64,000 nt of DNA from assembly GCA_012861695.1 (NCBI GenBank), contig JAAOOA010000086.1, forward strand, positions 19,921,690-19,985,689. The letters are read 5' to 3'. Under the pieces are notes generated by a model that searched no databases, was not told where the DNA came from, and worked only from the letters and a program-made list of their open reading frames with translations. Positions within the stretch are counted from its first letter, which is position 1. Every line of letters begins with the position of its first letter. This DNA is from Trematomus loennbergii (lineage: Eukaryota > Chordata > Actinopteri > Perciformes > Nototheniidae). Shown here piece by piece: positions 1-13,139 of this stretch. The position numbers and the translations under genes were made by a program.

Positions 1-441
1 TTTCCATAGATGCTTTCTGTGAATTTGCATTTCCTGGAATAGTCTTAAGAGAGTTTGTGATTGCACTTATTTGCATGTCAACGGCATGTCATCCAAAGGC
101 TAGAAACTGTGTTACAACACATAATCGAATTTCTCAAAAGCCAAGTCGATTTTCTCACATTAGACTCTCAGCATGCACCAGACTAAGGACTCCCCTGATA
201 TCCTTTAATCACCATCGCTGTCCACTCCTCTGTCCTCCTCTTGGGGCAGAGGGGAAAATCACAGGAAGTGGTCATTTCCAATCCAAGCTGCCATTGGCTG
301 GAAGGGACGAGCCAACAAACGTCCTCTGAGTGCCCCCTCGTTGCCAAGCACTCAGATGATGGACAGCTCATGGAAGCGGGATTACGGAGGGATCAGAGGG
401 TTTGTTTTTGTACAAAACATCAATGCTGTCCACACATGTAA

Positions 442-482
<41 letters not shown>

Positions 483-3400
483 CATGCACGCTATTAAAAG
501 CACAGACAAACATCAGCTGGCCCTGTGCTTTTAATTCCTCCGTCACGCTAGCAAGAAATCTCAGTTTACCTCCGACTTGGTGTCTCAATGGACACATTTT
601 GTGGATTCATAGTCTCAGATGGAGTATGATGCTAAATCAGTGGGAGTCATGACACACAAATAAATACAGACTGAAGCCCAGAGAGCATCCTTCCTGGAGT
701 TACCATTCAATCTGTCTCTATATTATCTGCACATCTTTTCTGTGCCTGACAAAACCTTTCCCCCGCTCTGTGCTGATCTCAGAGCAGCCGTCACTCTGAG
801 TTCCTCTCGATGACTTGAGAATCACAAAAGAGGCCAGTGAGCTCTGTCCTGCCTGGGAGCCCAGATGTCACATCATTGGCTGACTCCAGGGGTAGCAGAG
901 GGTCATAATTAAACTTGCTCACACCGCATTACGCCACCATGGTAGTAAGTGCTCGAGGGGGCACGCGATATTCAAGGAGGCAGTGAGTATTTGTGGACGT
1001 ATGTGTGTGTCTAAGGACTGGCTATTCATATAACCCCCACTATAACCAACCCCATCATGTCCTGCCTCACACCCATCACCCTCTGCCTCCAGACACACTC
1101 TATGTAGGTCACTCCATGTGTTAGCACAGCTGCAGTATGAGGATTACACAGCTACCCCAAGATGGACCTTTTAGCAGATTAACATCAGCACAATATTTAT
1201 TATTTTAATTTCTTCTAGCCAGTCATCTTTCTATTATTGCAGCATGTCACAGAAAGTTCATAAATCTGCTCAGTTTCGGTAAATGTTGAGTTGTAGCCAC
1301 CTTTCTGCTGATTCATGCTTAATTAACCCTGCATTACACCTGACCCTGCAAACTAAATTACCACAATGCAACACAAAGACATCAATTGTTGCATCATTGC
1401 AATGTCCTGCATCACCGTAAATGACCTCACTCTCCTCCTGGGTGATGTTCTAGCTGGTGGGGTGTCTGTGCTTTCCACGCAGCTAGGGATGATATCATTA
1501 CACCGCCGTCCATGGCTCGGCGCCGAACATGCAGTGATCTTAATGAGCACCTCCTGACATAATCTGCGCCTGCTTTTCCTCAGTCTCTCTCCCTTTCCAG
1601 CCTACGGTAACTAGTCATTAGTATTAGGGAAAATATAGGGAGGGATGGGGGAGGCGAAGTGATGCAACAGCACTTAACATGACTGCAAAGTTTAAAATAT
1701 TTGAAAATTCATGTTGGATGGTGAAAATGTGAGAAGAGCCGTGGGAGGAAGAGATAAGGAGAATAAATTAGTCTCAAATGAGTTTAACCAGTGTGTTTGC
1801 CTTTTTCTATGCTCATCTTGGCAACACATGGCTCTCCTCCAGAGTTATACTAGAGTGTGCTGCTAAATGAATGTGATTCTGAGGTGTTAAACAATCTCAG
1901 TAGACGACTTTTCAATTATCTCACATACATATGTTGTATTCATCCTGATTAGTCTGTGGGATTTTATTCGAGAGATGAGTTACATATTCTACATTTCTGT
2001 CTTTATGTGGTGAAAAAGAGAGGTGTTTCTGCACATAATCAAACTGTCTTATACAACATGGATAAAGTCATTGTTGACCTGCAGTGGTTTACATCTGAAA
2101 GGCCTTGGTGATGGACGAAATCTGGCGAATCAGCACTATATGCTGCAGCAAAAACTGCCAAAACATTTGCCTTGCAGCCATTCTTACACATAAGACAATG
2201 TTCCTCTCTGTACAGGTTAGTGATTTATTTGTGTACTTAAGTGACAGAGGTGCAATTAGCTCATGATACAGTTGATGGGGTTAGTTGTGTGTTAACTGTG
2301 GGGAAGCTTGATTATAGTTGTATAGATAACAACCGCTATGATACATGTGTTTTTCATAGCCTTGCAGTGTGAGTCACCCCAGTGTGTGTGTCTACGTGTG
2401 TGTATGTTTTCCATTTTTCTATCCCTCTCCTGCTCTACTCCTCCCTTCTTTTTCCTGTACCATCTTTCACAACTCTGGGTATTAATTATGGAAAAGTAGA
2501 AGCTCTGAAAGTTGGTTTGGTCCCTGTATGACTCACTGACAACTCTCAGGCACTGAGATGTTCGAACATTGGGAAGAATGTGTTTAACTTGAAATTCGTG
2601 TTGTCCTCCGTACTGCTGACAGGAAGGGATATGCATATGAGGGCGGAGAAGTCCAACTTTGTGTCTTATTCCCGCTACTTCAGCAGAACAATGAAGGTCA
2701 TCCTGGATCCTGACTCAAAAGACTGCTTGGAGACTACAGATTTACTCTAATGTACTAAACTGTCCCGGTCTCCTTCCCTTCCTCCCTTTGTTCCTCCTAT
2801 TAGATTCAACAAATCTGATTAGGGTTTCTGGAAGGAAGACAGAAAGATCCATAAACTCTGCAACAAGACCCATGCTCTCTAGTAGTTCCTGCCAGGAAGG
2901 ATCCCCAAGGATGTGCGTATGTATGTGCATGGGCTTCCCCCATCACGTGCATGTAGCTAAACTGCTTATAAGCATTTGCCAAGTGACCCTGTGCTCCTCT
3001 GATCAGAGAAGATTCATTGAGAGCTGAGAGTCCATTCTGATATACGAGTGGTTTCATGTTTCGATTAAGCGCAAACAAAGTCGTTCTGACATCGTGTTAG
3101 TGCATTATGATGAGGCGGTGCACTCATATATCTCAATGAAGGACACAAAAAAATCAATAGGACCGTCTGGCTGCGTCTCTGGTCGGCCAGTCTGTGCCAG
3201 ACCACCAATCCCCCCCCTTTTTTTTCATTTAGTATCAGCTTAAAATAAACACAGCTTTGTTCACAAAGTTTTTCTAGACAACTAAATCCGAGGAATGTTC
3301 TTTCTGGTGTGTGTGACATGTTGTTATGATCTCTGTGTTTTCTAAAGCCCACCCTTTGCTGGTAGATGTTACAGTCTATCATTTCGGGACTGGCTCCCGC

Positions 3401-3910
3401 TCCTCATCCTGTCAGCATTATAACCTGCAGCTCTTTCCTCATATCTTCCCATTCATGGATCGACGCCACGGTTCTGACGCATGGCCACCTCTGTGTGCCA
3501 GATTCCGTGCGCTTGAACCGTGCGCCTGATCCGTGCCAAACCTCTGCACCGTGTTGGCTGACCAGACAACTGTACATTTACACCGATTTCACCACACGTG
3601 CGGCCATTTTTTGTTACCCATCCGAGCCATTGTGGCGTGCGCACACTTGCAACTAACCCATCCGCTGTATCCTTCCTCATGCAGGAAAAAGGAAAAGGTT
3701 CCACAAAAGGCGCCCAACGCAGAGTGATATATGTCTGATTAAAGCCTGTTCATCAGCAGAGCGGGCTCTATTGGGGGGCAAACCTCCCCTTCTGTCAAAC
3801 TCTACTGCACCTCAAACACGGCAAAGTGTCTTTGTCTCCCGTTTGAACGCAAGAGGATGAATGAATCCAAATTATTCACAACACAAATAAGATCACGAGC
3901 CGTGACTTAC
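1..3910. other. No gene recognised; possibly intron of a minus-strand gene
   Basis: I find no convincing coding exon on either strand; open frames here are short and resemble no family I know. If the exon ending at 3911 is real, this stretch is intron of that minus-strand gene, whose coding part would lie left of the window. The only clear repeat is a GT microsatellite at 445-480. Confidence 0.5.
445..480. repeat. (GT)n microsatellite
   Basis: An uninterrupted run of about 18 GT dinucleotides. Confidence 0.95.
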
Positions 3911-4045
3911 CTGTAAATCGTGCTTTTGAGTTCGCGGTAGACCACCGACCGTCCCGGTTGGACATTCAGGCCCCTCTCAGCTGTCTGTCCTGCATGGTCC
4001 CGCAGCAGACTACCAGAGAATACGACGCCAAAAACAGCCACGCCC
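3911..4045 (-). other. Putative non-coding first exon of a minus-strand gene, possibly pals2/mpp6
   Basis: Read on the minus strand, a GC-rich stretch ends at a consensus donor (CAG, then GTAAGT at 3905-3910). Upstream of it sit promoter elements: a perfect CRE, a GC box and a CCAAT box. A short upstream reading frame starts with ATG and closes within the exon; a second ATG stays open into the splice site. The coding part is not visible. In mammals the gene beside NPY on this side, transcribed in the same direction as NPY, is PALS2 (MPP6), so that is my guess from synteny only. The transcription start, and therefore the right boundary, is approximate. Confidence 0.4.
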
Positions 4046-4081
4046 CGCCTCCTCCCCTGACGTCATACAGCATTGACCAAT
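4041..4081 (-). promoter_or_regulatory. CRE, GC box and CCAAT promoter cluster
   Basis: A GC box (minus strand GGCGGGGCG, 4041-4049), a palindromic cAMP response element TGACGTCA (4058-4065) and a CCAAT element (4077-4081) lie within 41 bases, just upstream of the putative minus-strand exon at 3911-4045. The CRE is a perfect consensus CREB/ATF site. Confidence 0.55.
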
Positions 4082-4089
4082 GGCAGCCA

Positions 4090-5529
4090 AGGTACAACAC
4101 TCAGTCGCTCAGTGAATACATTGTAGCATTTTCACAATGTCATACACACAATCGTCCATTCACATAAATACATGTTAGCGTTCTAACAAATACATTAAGC
4201 CTAGGCTATGACAAATAATATTAAAGTCGGTTTATAAGTATAGGCTAGCTATGTATGCAAAAAACTAAAGGCATATTTTTTAGTAAAGTATATAAGTAAA
4301 AGACAACAAAACAACTCTAGACCTACATGCACAGGCCACGTACATGTGCTAATACACCTACTGCGATTTGATAAAAGTTTGAAAAACTCCCTTTAGAAAA
4401 AACCTTAAAATGACAATAAATGAGGCTAGATATTATTAGGCCTACTAGCCAACACATGAGACTAATTCACAAGCTAAAACTAAAGCTAGCTAAAGAGACT
4501 GTTAGCAAGCAGTTAAAATGGCCTCGTTTACTCACTTAGTCGTTTATTTTTAACATAATCTGTTTGTCTGTCTGTTTGTTATACATGCAGGTCCCACAGC
4601 AGCCACAACTAGTTTTACCAGATTTATTTAAGTGTTTGCCTTCATTTTTCTCCTGCTTTCATCAAATCTCCACAGTGAATCCAAGCCTAGCTCTGAGGAA
4701 AGCCATGAAACGGCATGGTAAATCTTCAAATTATTGTTCATTATCGTCAATTTTACTTTTTTATAATCGTTACGTACTGAAAGTAAAATGTTTGTCACAT
4801 GCATCTGAAACTCACCAAACTCCCCTCTCTGAATGTTTTTAATTCCTTAGATTATCTAATTTGCAATGCAGTCTGTCTGTCTGCAGTGTCTCCTCTTAAC
4901 TGCTTGATTGTGTGCTATGGGCCGATTTGATGTCAGGTTGCGGTAGGCTAACCACTCGTGTAATTGCAATAATGCTCCTGGAAATGCCATTTCTCCCTTC
5001 ATTTAGTTTCAGAGTAGGTAGGCCTACTTAACCGTATGGCCACAAGAGAGCGCCATTAGCTAATCAATTGGTAGCCTTAAACTGACTGATGTTTTCTGAC
5101 TCTAGGCTTTTACTGGACCATTCATGCTTGTTAGACCAGATTAAGATGTACCATCATTACCAGTGTCATGGAGCTATATTACTGCTATACATTCATGGAT
5201 TTCAGCTGGGAGGCAAGGTGCGGCACAGCAAGTCCAAACTTGATCTCTTCATGAGATCAAGCATGAAATGTGTCAGGAGAGCATGTAAAAAAACAATCAA
5301 TGGAGAATGTTCACTCAAATCTCCCAACAGGGCAAATAATGAATCCCATATTATATATTTAATATGTTGTCAACCATCAATCATGGCTCCAGTCTGCTAA
5401 GGTATGTCTGACATTTTGAAATGTCCAAACAGGGTTCACGGTTTAGTAAATCAACTCCCAGACTTCTAATCTCCCCAATCTGATAAAAATGTGATCCATT
5501 TGCCTATCAAACAGACACACAGAAGTACA
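4090..5529. other. Intergenic, no gene seen
   Basis: AT-rich sequence between the putative minus-strand promoter and the npy 3' end. The longest open frame (5089-5400, plus) has no recognisable domain, no splice context and no compositional support. A small inverted repeat (CTTGATCTC, five bases, GAGATCAAG) lies near 5238-5260. Confidence 0.5.
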
Positions 5530-5548
5530 TTTCTTCAAACAATTAATC

Positions 5549-5554
5549 TTTAAT
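5549..5554 (-). promoter_or_regulatory. Probable npy polyadenylation signal
   Basis: On the minus strand the common variant signal ATTAAA lies about 280 bases downstream of the npy stop codon, a reasonable 3' UTR length for this gene. Confidence 0.5.
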
Positions 5555-5835
5555 AGCACAATTATACAATACAATCAACATGCCCTCCCCAAACTGTACT
5601 TTTATGTTTCACAGATGATATATCTGGATAAACTATTTACAATGTTATGGCACAGACTATAAGCAGTTGTGACTGTAGCTGATGAGTTAGGACGAGGGGT
5701 TGAATATGTGGCGGCTCATAAAGGTAAAAGGAGCAGAGGCAGGGTGGTCATTTTGTGGAGGAGGGTATGTAGTGATGGTAGAGGTCAGAATGTCAGCAGG
5801 GCAGCAGCGAGGTTGAGCCAACACTGATGAAAGCA

Positions 5836-7214
5836 TCACCACATTGATGGGTCATATCTGGAGAGAGAAGCAAAGTGCAAGGTCAGATTAATGTTACATC
5901 ATCATAGAGCTGTTACACTTACAGTTTTACACACACCTCGACTGTGGGAGCGTGTCTGTGCTTTCCTTCAACAGCAGCTCTGAGACCAGTGTGTCCAGAA
6001 TCTCAGGACTGGACCTCTTTCCATACCTGAGACACAGAAAAGGAACAGACAGATAATTAAATGGCTTTGCTGTGACATTGACCTTTTAGCTGATGACATA
6101 TTAAAAAAACATCACAGATAAAAAGTTATTTATCTGCTTGTCATTAATGTATAAGTCAGTTAATATTGAACCCAGTAACACTGAGACCCTGCAGGGCCAG
6201 AGAGGAGTTGCATAGCAGGGGGCCACATTTCATTTTCGGTGCCTCAGATGATAAGCTGTGTTGGCGCGCTTGTCCCCCCAGGTGGCTAAACGCCTGCAGC
6301 TGGCATTCAAGCCACTGACATTCAGATGAAAGCTGAAAACAGTGGGGGATTGGACCCGCCATGCAGTCACAGTCACTTCTTGATAGCTTGTTTTTTGTTA
6401 CATGATGTGGTAAAAGGGCAGCGGGTGTTCCCTGTTCAGTGCAGCCAAACCACGACCCCAACATACAAAACTTTAGGACTTTTATTTTCACACCTTGTTG
6501 TTTGAGGTCAAATAATTTGGGCTTTATCTCAAAATTAACCTATACGTCAAAATCATAACTGATAAGTCTCACATTTTGTGGAAAGTTTCCTTTTTAAGAC
6601 TAATGTTAAATCTGAGCGCAGACACGATTTGACATGTTTTCTGTGAAGTCCACTGAGACAAATGTAACATTTGTGATATTGGGCTATATAAATAAACATT
6701 GATTGATTCTGTGAATCCTTGCAGTCATGATAATAATTAACTGGCTAAAATGAATGTACATGGAAATTGTCCACAATTAAGGGCTATTAGGGAAAATGGC
6801 TCACAATAGAATATAAGCATCACTAAAAAACAAGCATATTTGATCTTAAAGTAGTCATCTCATTATATTCAGTGGTGCACATTTTTAGAATTAGACATAA
6901 TATAATTAAATATAATACAATCTCCCAGCAATATAGGACAAAAATGGCCAATCCAGTCAGAGAAAGTGCTCGTGGTAATAACTCCAGCTCTATTAATGAA
7001 AGCAAAGAGGTGAAATGAGTCCGCCTACCTCTGTCTTGTGATGAGGTTGATGTAGTGTCTCAGGGCTGAGTAGTACTTGGCCAGATCCTCCGCCGGGGCG
7101 TCCTCCCCGGGGTTCTCCGGTTTCATCGGGTACCCTCAGTCAGGCGCCCAGGCACAGCAGCGCCCACAGCAGGAAGCCCAGAGTCCCCAGCCAGCTCACC
7201 AAGTTAGGATGCAT
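5836..7214 (-). CDS. npy: Pro-neuropeptide Y, with two single-base losses in the signal peptide
   Basis: This gene encodes the precursor of neuropeptide Y, a secreted, amidated 36-residue neurotransmitter that acts on Y-family GPCRs. Coding exons on the minus strand are 7029-7214, 5937-6026 and 5836-5857. All junctions are GT-AG and phases match. The order is a hydrophobic signal peptide starting [10 protein letters not shown], the mature peptide starting [11 protein letters not shown] and containing the conserved [10 protein letters not shown] end, the GKR amidation and cleavage site at the exon 2/3 junction, then the CPON peptide ending RYDPSMW. The signal peptide breaks near 7129-7149: two bases are missing compared with the expected frame, one from a C run and one from a G run, giving an apparent stop after LGA. 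Everything else is intact, so a consensus error is likelier than a dead gene. In mammals NPY is neuronal and hypothalamic, and promotes feeding. Confidence 0.93.
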
Positions 7215-7518
7215 CTGACAGAGAATTACAAAAACAACCGTTAAACTGTTAGTCCCTCACTGGCCACTTGTTCCACTGTGCGTAAAAGTTCCCCTTTCCG
7301 TTTTAAATAATGCCTTATTGATATCATTAACTGAAGATTCAACGCTAGAGCCTTAAGAATGTAATAGGTAGAAGAAAACAAAAATAAACATGCCCACATT
7401 ATTGGTAATAGATTTTCAATAATAATGCAGCTACAAAACTACCATCAAAAGTCATGTCGAAAGACATTTCACAACAGAAATAGAAAAGGTTTTGTAAATC
7501 AAGTATTAAGGCACTTAC

Positions 7519-7572
7519 TTTGCCTAGAGTTTTGAGGAATGTTCTCGCGCTGTCCTCAGGCTCTCTTCTGCT
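7519..7572 (-). other. npy: npy non-coding exon 1
   Basis: On the minus strand a GC-rich stretch follows the TATA box and ends at a strong donor (GTAAGT, 7513-7518). The ATG-bearing exon begins about 300 bases downstream. NPY genes typically have a non-coding first exon followed by an intron just before the coding start. The 5' boundary is set at about 30 bases from the TATA box and is approximate. Confidence 0.7.
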
Positions 7573-7598
7573 CTTCTGGGTGCTTGGTGCGCGCTCGG

Positions 7599-7605
7599 TT
7601 TTATA
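7599..7605 (-). promoter_or_regulatory. npy: npy TATA box
   Basis: The minus-strand sequence TATAAAA sits about 30 bases upstream of the inferred npy transcription start. A CACGTG E-box lies further upstream near 7670. Confidence 0.75.
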
Positions 7606-8055
7606 TCTGTGTGCGGCACACGCGCTGCAGAAAAACGCGTCAGAGCTGCGTTCAGCAAGAGTCTTTCTTCACGTGAACGTCACCGGTGATGCTGTCATTA
7701 GGGTGCTTTAAAATAAAGCTGTTTACACACATTTAATACACGTAAAGTAACTATGTACACTAAAAATAGAATCAGTTAATAACACTTTTCTGCAACCATT
7801 CAATAGAGATTAGTTAGGAAGTCGTTTTTAAAGAATGTGACCAATAACATTTAAGGATATCAAACAGATTAAAACCCAATTGATTTTGCAGTAATTATGT
7901 TATAACCCACTTGATGAGTTCACTACAACGTCACTGTTGAGCACTGATACACTATATTTCATTTGGAAATATTAATGTGTAGTTCATGTAACAAATAGTA
8001 TATAGGTGTATGTGTGCATTTGGCACATACAGCCCCTCTTAAAATCTGTGGCATT

Positions 8056-8266
<211 letters not shown>

Positions 8267-11200
8267 CAAGCAGATTGATACACACATGCTGAGTTTGATG
8301 TTTGGGTGTTTATGAAGCTTCTCTATGAGGAAGGTGATAAATTATTTCACAATCAAGTAGTGATTCTTCTACATAATGAGATCAATAATCCATCTGAAGT
8401 CACACAAAAAAGTGATGGCAGTGATATGACTCCGTGGGCGAACATCAAATGAATCGTTCTGAGCCTACCAAAGGATGCTCCAATGAGGACGCTTTGGGTG
8501 ATCTGGAATAAACAAGATCTCAGAAAGACTCACATATACATGAGCCCTTTTTATTCTGTTCGACTGAATCAGTCTAATTTCGCTTTGCAGTTCATTCCAT
8601 CAGGAAAGAGAGACTGGGACACTCAACGTGAACAAAAGGCCTAAATATGAATCAAGTCACGTCAGTCAAAGAAGAGCCCAATCTCCCACTTAATAAAAAA
8701 AAAAGAAATAGCATGAATATCACCAAGTGCTTCATTTACTTCCTATTCATGAACCTTTTGTATACTGGCTCGGAGCCATATAATCTATCAAAACCCCGTA
8801 TTCTTCATCACTGCTGCTTTTTAAGTTGCGACGAGGATGCGTTAAGGGCTTTTTGTGTTACACAGGATGTTGAGAGGGAGATGAGGAATGAGACACGAGT
8901 GTGAGAACATGGAGCACAAAGTCATGACCGTATCATGATGATCGCAGGCAGGAATCAGAACTTCTAGTCCTCTTCAGGGGATACACACTCTGTGGCTCAC
9001 TTCAATAGGTATAACACCTTTTTAAGGAAACAGCTTGTGTTTGCAAGTGTCTGACATGTGAATGAAGCAGATGTATAAAGCATGTAGACTAAGTTAAGAG
9101 GTCAGTAAATGTTTGCTTAAACATCAGAGTAAAGTGACTAAACTCAATAAGATCATCCCGGAAAGATGCTCAGTGTTTAAGAGATGACAATTTAAAATTT
9201 GGCCAAATGATCATCCTTTGAATGCAAAAGTAATGTATATTTGAAGCAGGAAAAGCTAAGATGGAAGAGGCTAGTTAAGGTAAGCTAAGAACAAACAACA
9301 CTAGGAGTGTTTGGTCATGATAGCAGCTTTTTGAGGCTGTGCTTACAGCAGTGCCTTGAGCTAAATGCTAACGGTATCTTGGCAACATGCTCAAAATGAG
9401 TGCCTGATGCTTATTAATTAACACGGGGTGACTAATGCTGGCATGTTGATGTCAAGCAGGCAAGCGATGATGTTAACCATGGTCCCCATTTTAGATTAGA
9501 ATTTAGAAATGAGCTAATTAGTACTAAGTACAGCTGAGGTGGATGGCAATGCCCTTCATTAAGCAGGTATTTGGACATAAACTAAATGTAACTGTTGGCC
9601 TGCTGATGGCATTGGAAAAAAACGTAGACGATAATCAAAGTTATTAAAGTTAATAGTGAAGGAAACAAGAATGCAGAAATGGAGATACTGGGGGAGACTG
9701 GGGGCAATTGTCACAACTTGGGTTTATGATGGCATTACTAAAAACCTCTTCGACTCAAAATGTTTACCTAGATAATGCGTTCTGTGTTTTACTTCTTACC
9801 AATCAAGTGTTTTTACAAGCAATGTTAAAGTTACAATATTGATTGAAAAATTTGAACTCAAATGTTACATCTGCCTCCTCAAACGGGGACAATTGTAACA
9901 GCATATGGGAAAAATTGTAAAAGCACACGTAATGCTTTCATTTAAATACCAAGGCCAACAATTAACTCCAAATAATTCAGACATAGTTCAATGATTTAAT
10001 ATTCATTGAACAATTAATTGCTTTCATTCATCAAATCCACGTGGGTGATGTATTTTAACTTTTTGAACAGCACACATCTTTTCCAGTCAAACAGCCTTTA
10101 GAAAATCAGAAAGGGAAGTAGATAACAAATAATGAACACAGGAAGAAATAACTCTTGATGTCAGTACTGCTACTACAGATGGAACATTTTAACTTATCAT
10201 CAATGGATCACCACCTTCATCGTGGGACATTAGGGACATTTCCTTCAATGCATTTTACAGCGACAGCCATTAGTGACTCAAGGTGGGTCTTACCCTTTGA
10301 AGCTCACATTGATATTCTGTTAAACATATGCAAACTAATAAAAGGTAATTAACACATTAAAGTCAGCACTAGGCAGTTGGAAGATGGTTTTCCTAAGGCA
10401 TTTTATTTGGTTGTTTGCAGCTTTATTATCAGTGCACATACAGTGGATTGATTCAGTCTCAGCCTGTATTCTATTATTGAGGAAGAAGCTCCTGTATAGA
10501 CCAAAGACAGATGTGACAGGTGCAGATGGAGTTCAGGGGAATTATGGTCATTATTTTGATCAACATCAGCCCTAACAATCAATGCTATTAAAAAGAGCGC
10601 TGCCAATCATCTCCACTACAGTCACGGTTGTTTATGCTAACTAGACCAATTGAAATACTTACAATTAATGTAACAATGATGCCTCTCTAATGGTAGCACC
10701 TTCAAGATTCGATAAGGTAAAAAAACCTATTAATCCCAATAGGGAAATTCAGAGAAGCAATAGCATAAGAGTGGGATACAGGTAAGAGTTCAGACCACAC
10801 AAGGATAACAAGAATACAACATGAAAGTTTAAGTATTCATAAAAAAACAAGGACAATAGGATTAGGTCAAACTCGGTAAATGCTGCCTACGGGAGGTATT
10901 TCTTTCCTGAACTTTATTCACTGTAACCAGAAATCATTTCTGTAAAGAATGAGTGCTTAAGAGAGCGAGCTGTTTAAATGCAAATGTGTTTCTCCCTCCT
11001 CCCCTCAGGCGCCTGGTTTGGACAAGAAATTCTCTTTCAAGATTTGTTAAGATGAAAAGGCCTGTAATTTTCTGCTGCTGTGAGTTTCAATTTTCACAAC
11101 TGTTAAAGAAAATACCGACAAGAAGGGTGCTCTATCAGGCAAGGTACAGAAAACTGACTGGGAGAAACAAGTGAGAAAAGGCAGAATCTGTGCTTCTTTA

Positions 11201-11656
11201 GTGCTCACTTTGCTATAACACCTCTTATATACAGACGTCGGACATGTAAATTGCTGCTTCTACCACGCTATTGTGCTATGGTGACAATGTGTTACCTCTG
11301 GTAAGCAAGCACTACTATTACTAAGAGCATCGGCAGCTCCCTGTATGGAAATGTGGGCTGAAACTGCAAATGGTTATTTAAGGTCTTTGTATAAGGTTCA
11401 TATTGTCATTTTAAGGGATATTGTCATTGTTTAAATCAACTAAAATTACAATTTGACCAAACTTTATTAAAGAAATGTGTTTTTTGAGCTAAGTTGCTTC
11501 GTCAAATCAAATAGAAAATGCACATCTTTTAGATTGCATTACTGATTCAACGTTATTTGCATAAATTACAACTATAATTGGCTTGTTTTTACAGAATTGG
11601 TCTTCAACCCAAGGAGCATAATTTCTGCTACCCACTTCGCTGAACCGTTTGCTATC

Positions 11657-11687
11657 AAGGAGAGCAATTCCCTAAATTGCTCTCCTT
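11657..11687. repeat. Perfect 13-bp inverted repeat, 5-base loop
   Basis: The arms AAGGAGAGCAATT (11657-11669) and AATTGCTCTCCTT (11675-11687) are exact reverse complements around the loop CCCTA. There is no adjacent gene. It is too short for a microRNA precursor and may be a transposon remnant. Confidence 0.6.
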
Positions 11688-12386
11688 TGTTTTGGATTTG
11701 ACATTAGTTGACAGCCTTCAAAAGCAATTACTGAGCCTTATGAAATCTCGGAGAGCTCAAGCTTTTTTCCACTCTCAGTTCAGAGAAAGACACATACTGA
11801 CAACGGCTAAATGAGGAAATAACAAGAAATGATTTCCTTTGTCATCATCTCTTTTATACTGTTATTGCTCTAATTAAGCCCCGTCTTATCTGGTGTCATA
11901 GCGTACCTGTTTTTATCTCTTCTCTCAATACCCCTTTCCTTTTTCTGTGATCTGTGTGTCTGTCTCTGTGTTTGTGCAAATGTGTCTTTGCCACATCTGC
12001 TCCTGGGGAGAATGTGACATCATATAAGGTCTTGTGATTGACAGATGAACAAAAGGTGAAGCCACCACGCCATGACAGGTTGACTTGGCTCAGGTGTGTG
12101 CAGGTCATAGTACTGAGACCCTGATACAAGGAAACATGATGAAAGTTGTTACTATGTCAAAGGCCACTAAACTTTAGTTAAATAACTCCTGTGACCTATG
12201 TGAGACCAAATAGTCTGGATGTATCACTGTGATGTCAGGTAGTCTGCGTGTTTATCGAACCTGAAAGACATTTAATATTCATAAACATAAAATCAGATGC
12301 TAATCAAGCTCATAAAAGTGTTGTCTATCAGTAACATATCCTAGATACCTTTTATGTTTTTATTCAGTGGTTTAATGCAATAGGAG

Positions 12387-13135
12387 GTTCAAGGTTCAAG
12401 GTTTTTTATTTGTCATATGAACATAGCTACAGTGTAGTTATGACGATGAAAATCTTAGGTCACAGGCTCCTCCAACAGTGCAACACAATAAAACAGATAA
12501 ACAGACAAATATAGTGCCAGTAAATAGAAAATACAAAAAGAAAAATTGTTTAAAAAAGTGAAATAGTGCAATAAGAGTCTATATGCAAGTCATTGAAATA
12601 TGATATATTAGATAAATAGATACATTATTTCTAAGTAGCAGCCAGATGAATGTTATGGATGTTGTTTCAGCAGTTCAGGTGTTTAACAGTCTTATTGCCT
12701 GTGGGATGAAGCTGTCCCTGAGTCTGGTGGTTTTAGTCCGGATGCTGCGGTAGCGCCTGCCAGACAGCAGCAGACTGAACAGTTTGTGGCTGGGGTGATG
12801 GGGGTCTTTTATAATCCTGAGGGCTTTCTTTCTGAGCCGCTGGGAGTAAAGGTCCTCCATGGATGGCAGCTCCGTCCTGGTGATGTTCTGTGCAGTTTTC
12901 ACCACCCTCTGTAAAGCCTTACGATTGAGGGCGGTGTAGCTGCCGTACCAGGCGTGATGCAGCCAGTCAGGATACTCTCTATGGTGCACCTGTAGAAGTT
13001 GCAGAGTATCCTGGAGTCCATGTTGAACCTCCTCAGCCTGCGGAGGAAGAAGAGCCGCTGTCGAGCTTTCTTGGTGATGGTGGTGTGTGAAGAGTCCATG
13101 TCAGGTCCAGTGATGTGGACACCGAGGAACATGCA
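12387..13135 (-). mobile_element. 5'-truncated fish non-LTR retrotransposon, 3' end
   Basis: The minus strand encodes the C-terminal end of a LINE-type reverse transcriptase polyprotein. Recognisable blocks are RLFFLRRLRRFNMDSRIL, then RKALQRVVKTAQNI, DPHHPSHKLFSLL and GRRYRSIRTKTTRLRDSF, a signature seen many times in fish LINE copies. The two blocks lie in different frames, with a one-base loss near 12957, so the copy is dead. A 3' UTR follows at 12387-12670, starting from a TTCAAGGTTCAAGG duplication. The upstream parts (endonuclease and most of the reverse transcriptase) are absent, which is typical 5' truncation. A related 3'-UTR fragment lies at 23769-23866. Confidence 0.8.
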
Positions 13136-13139
13136 TATA

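Noticed and set aside
5089..5400. 103-codon plus-strand open frame between the left promoter and npy
   Set aside because: No recognisable motif, AT-rich with low-information codons and no promoter or exon structure.
6650..6712. Segment ending GGGCTATATAAATAAACATT with a TGATTGATT tail
   Set aside because: Resembles a common fish repeat tail, but it is too short and decayed to assign to a family.
5836..7214. npy as a pseudogene
   Set aside because: Only two clustered homopolymer losses are seen; all other codons, splice sites, the amidation site, TATA box and 3' signal are intact, so an error is the simpler reading.
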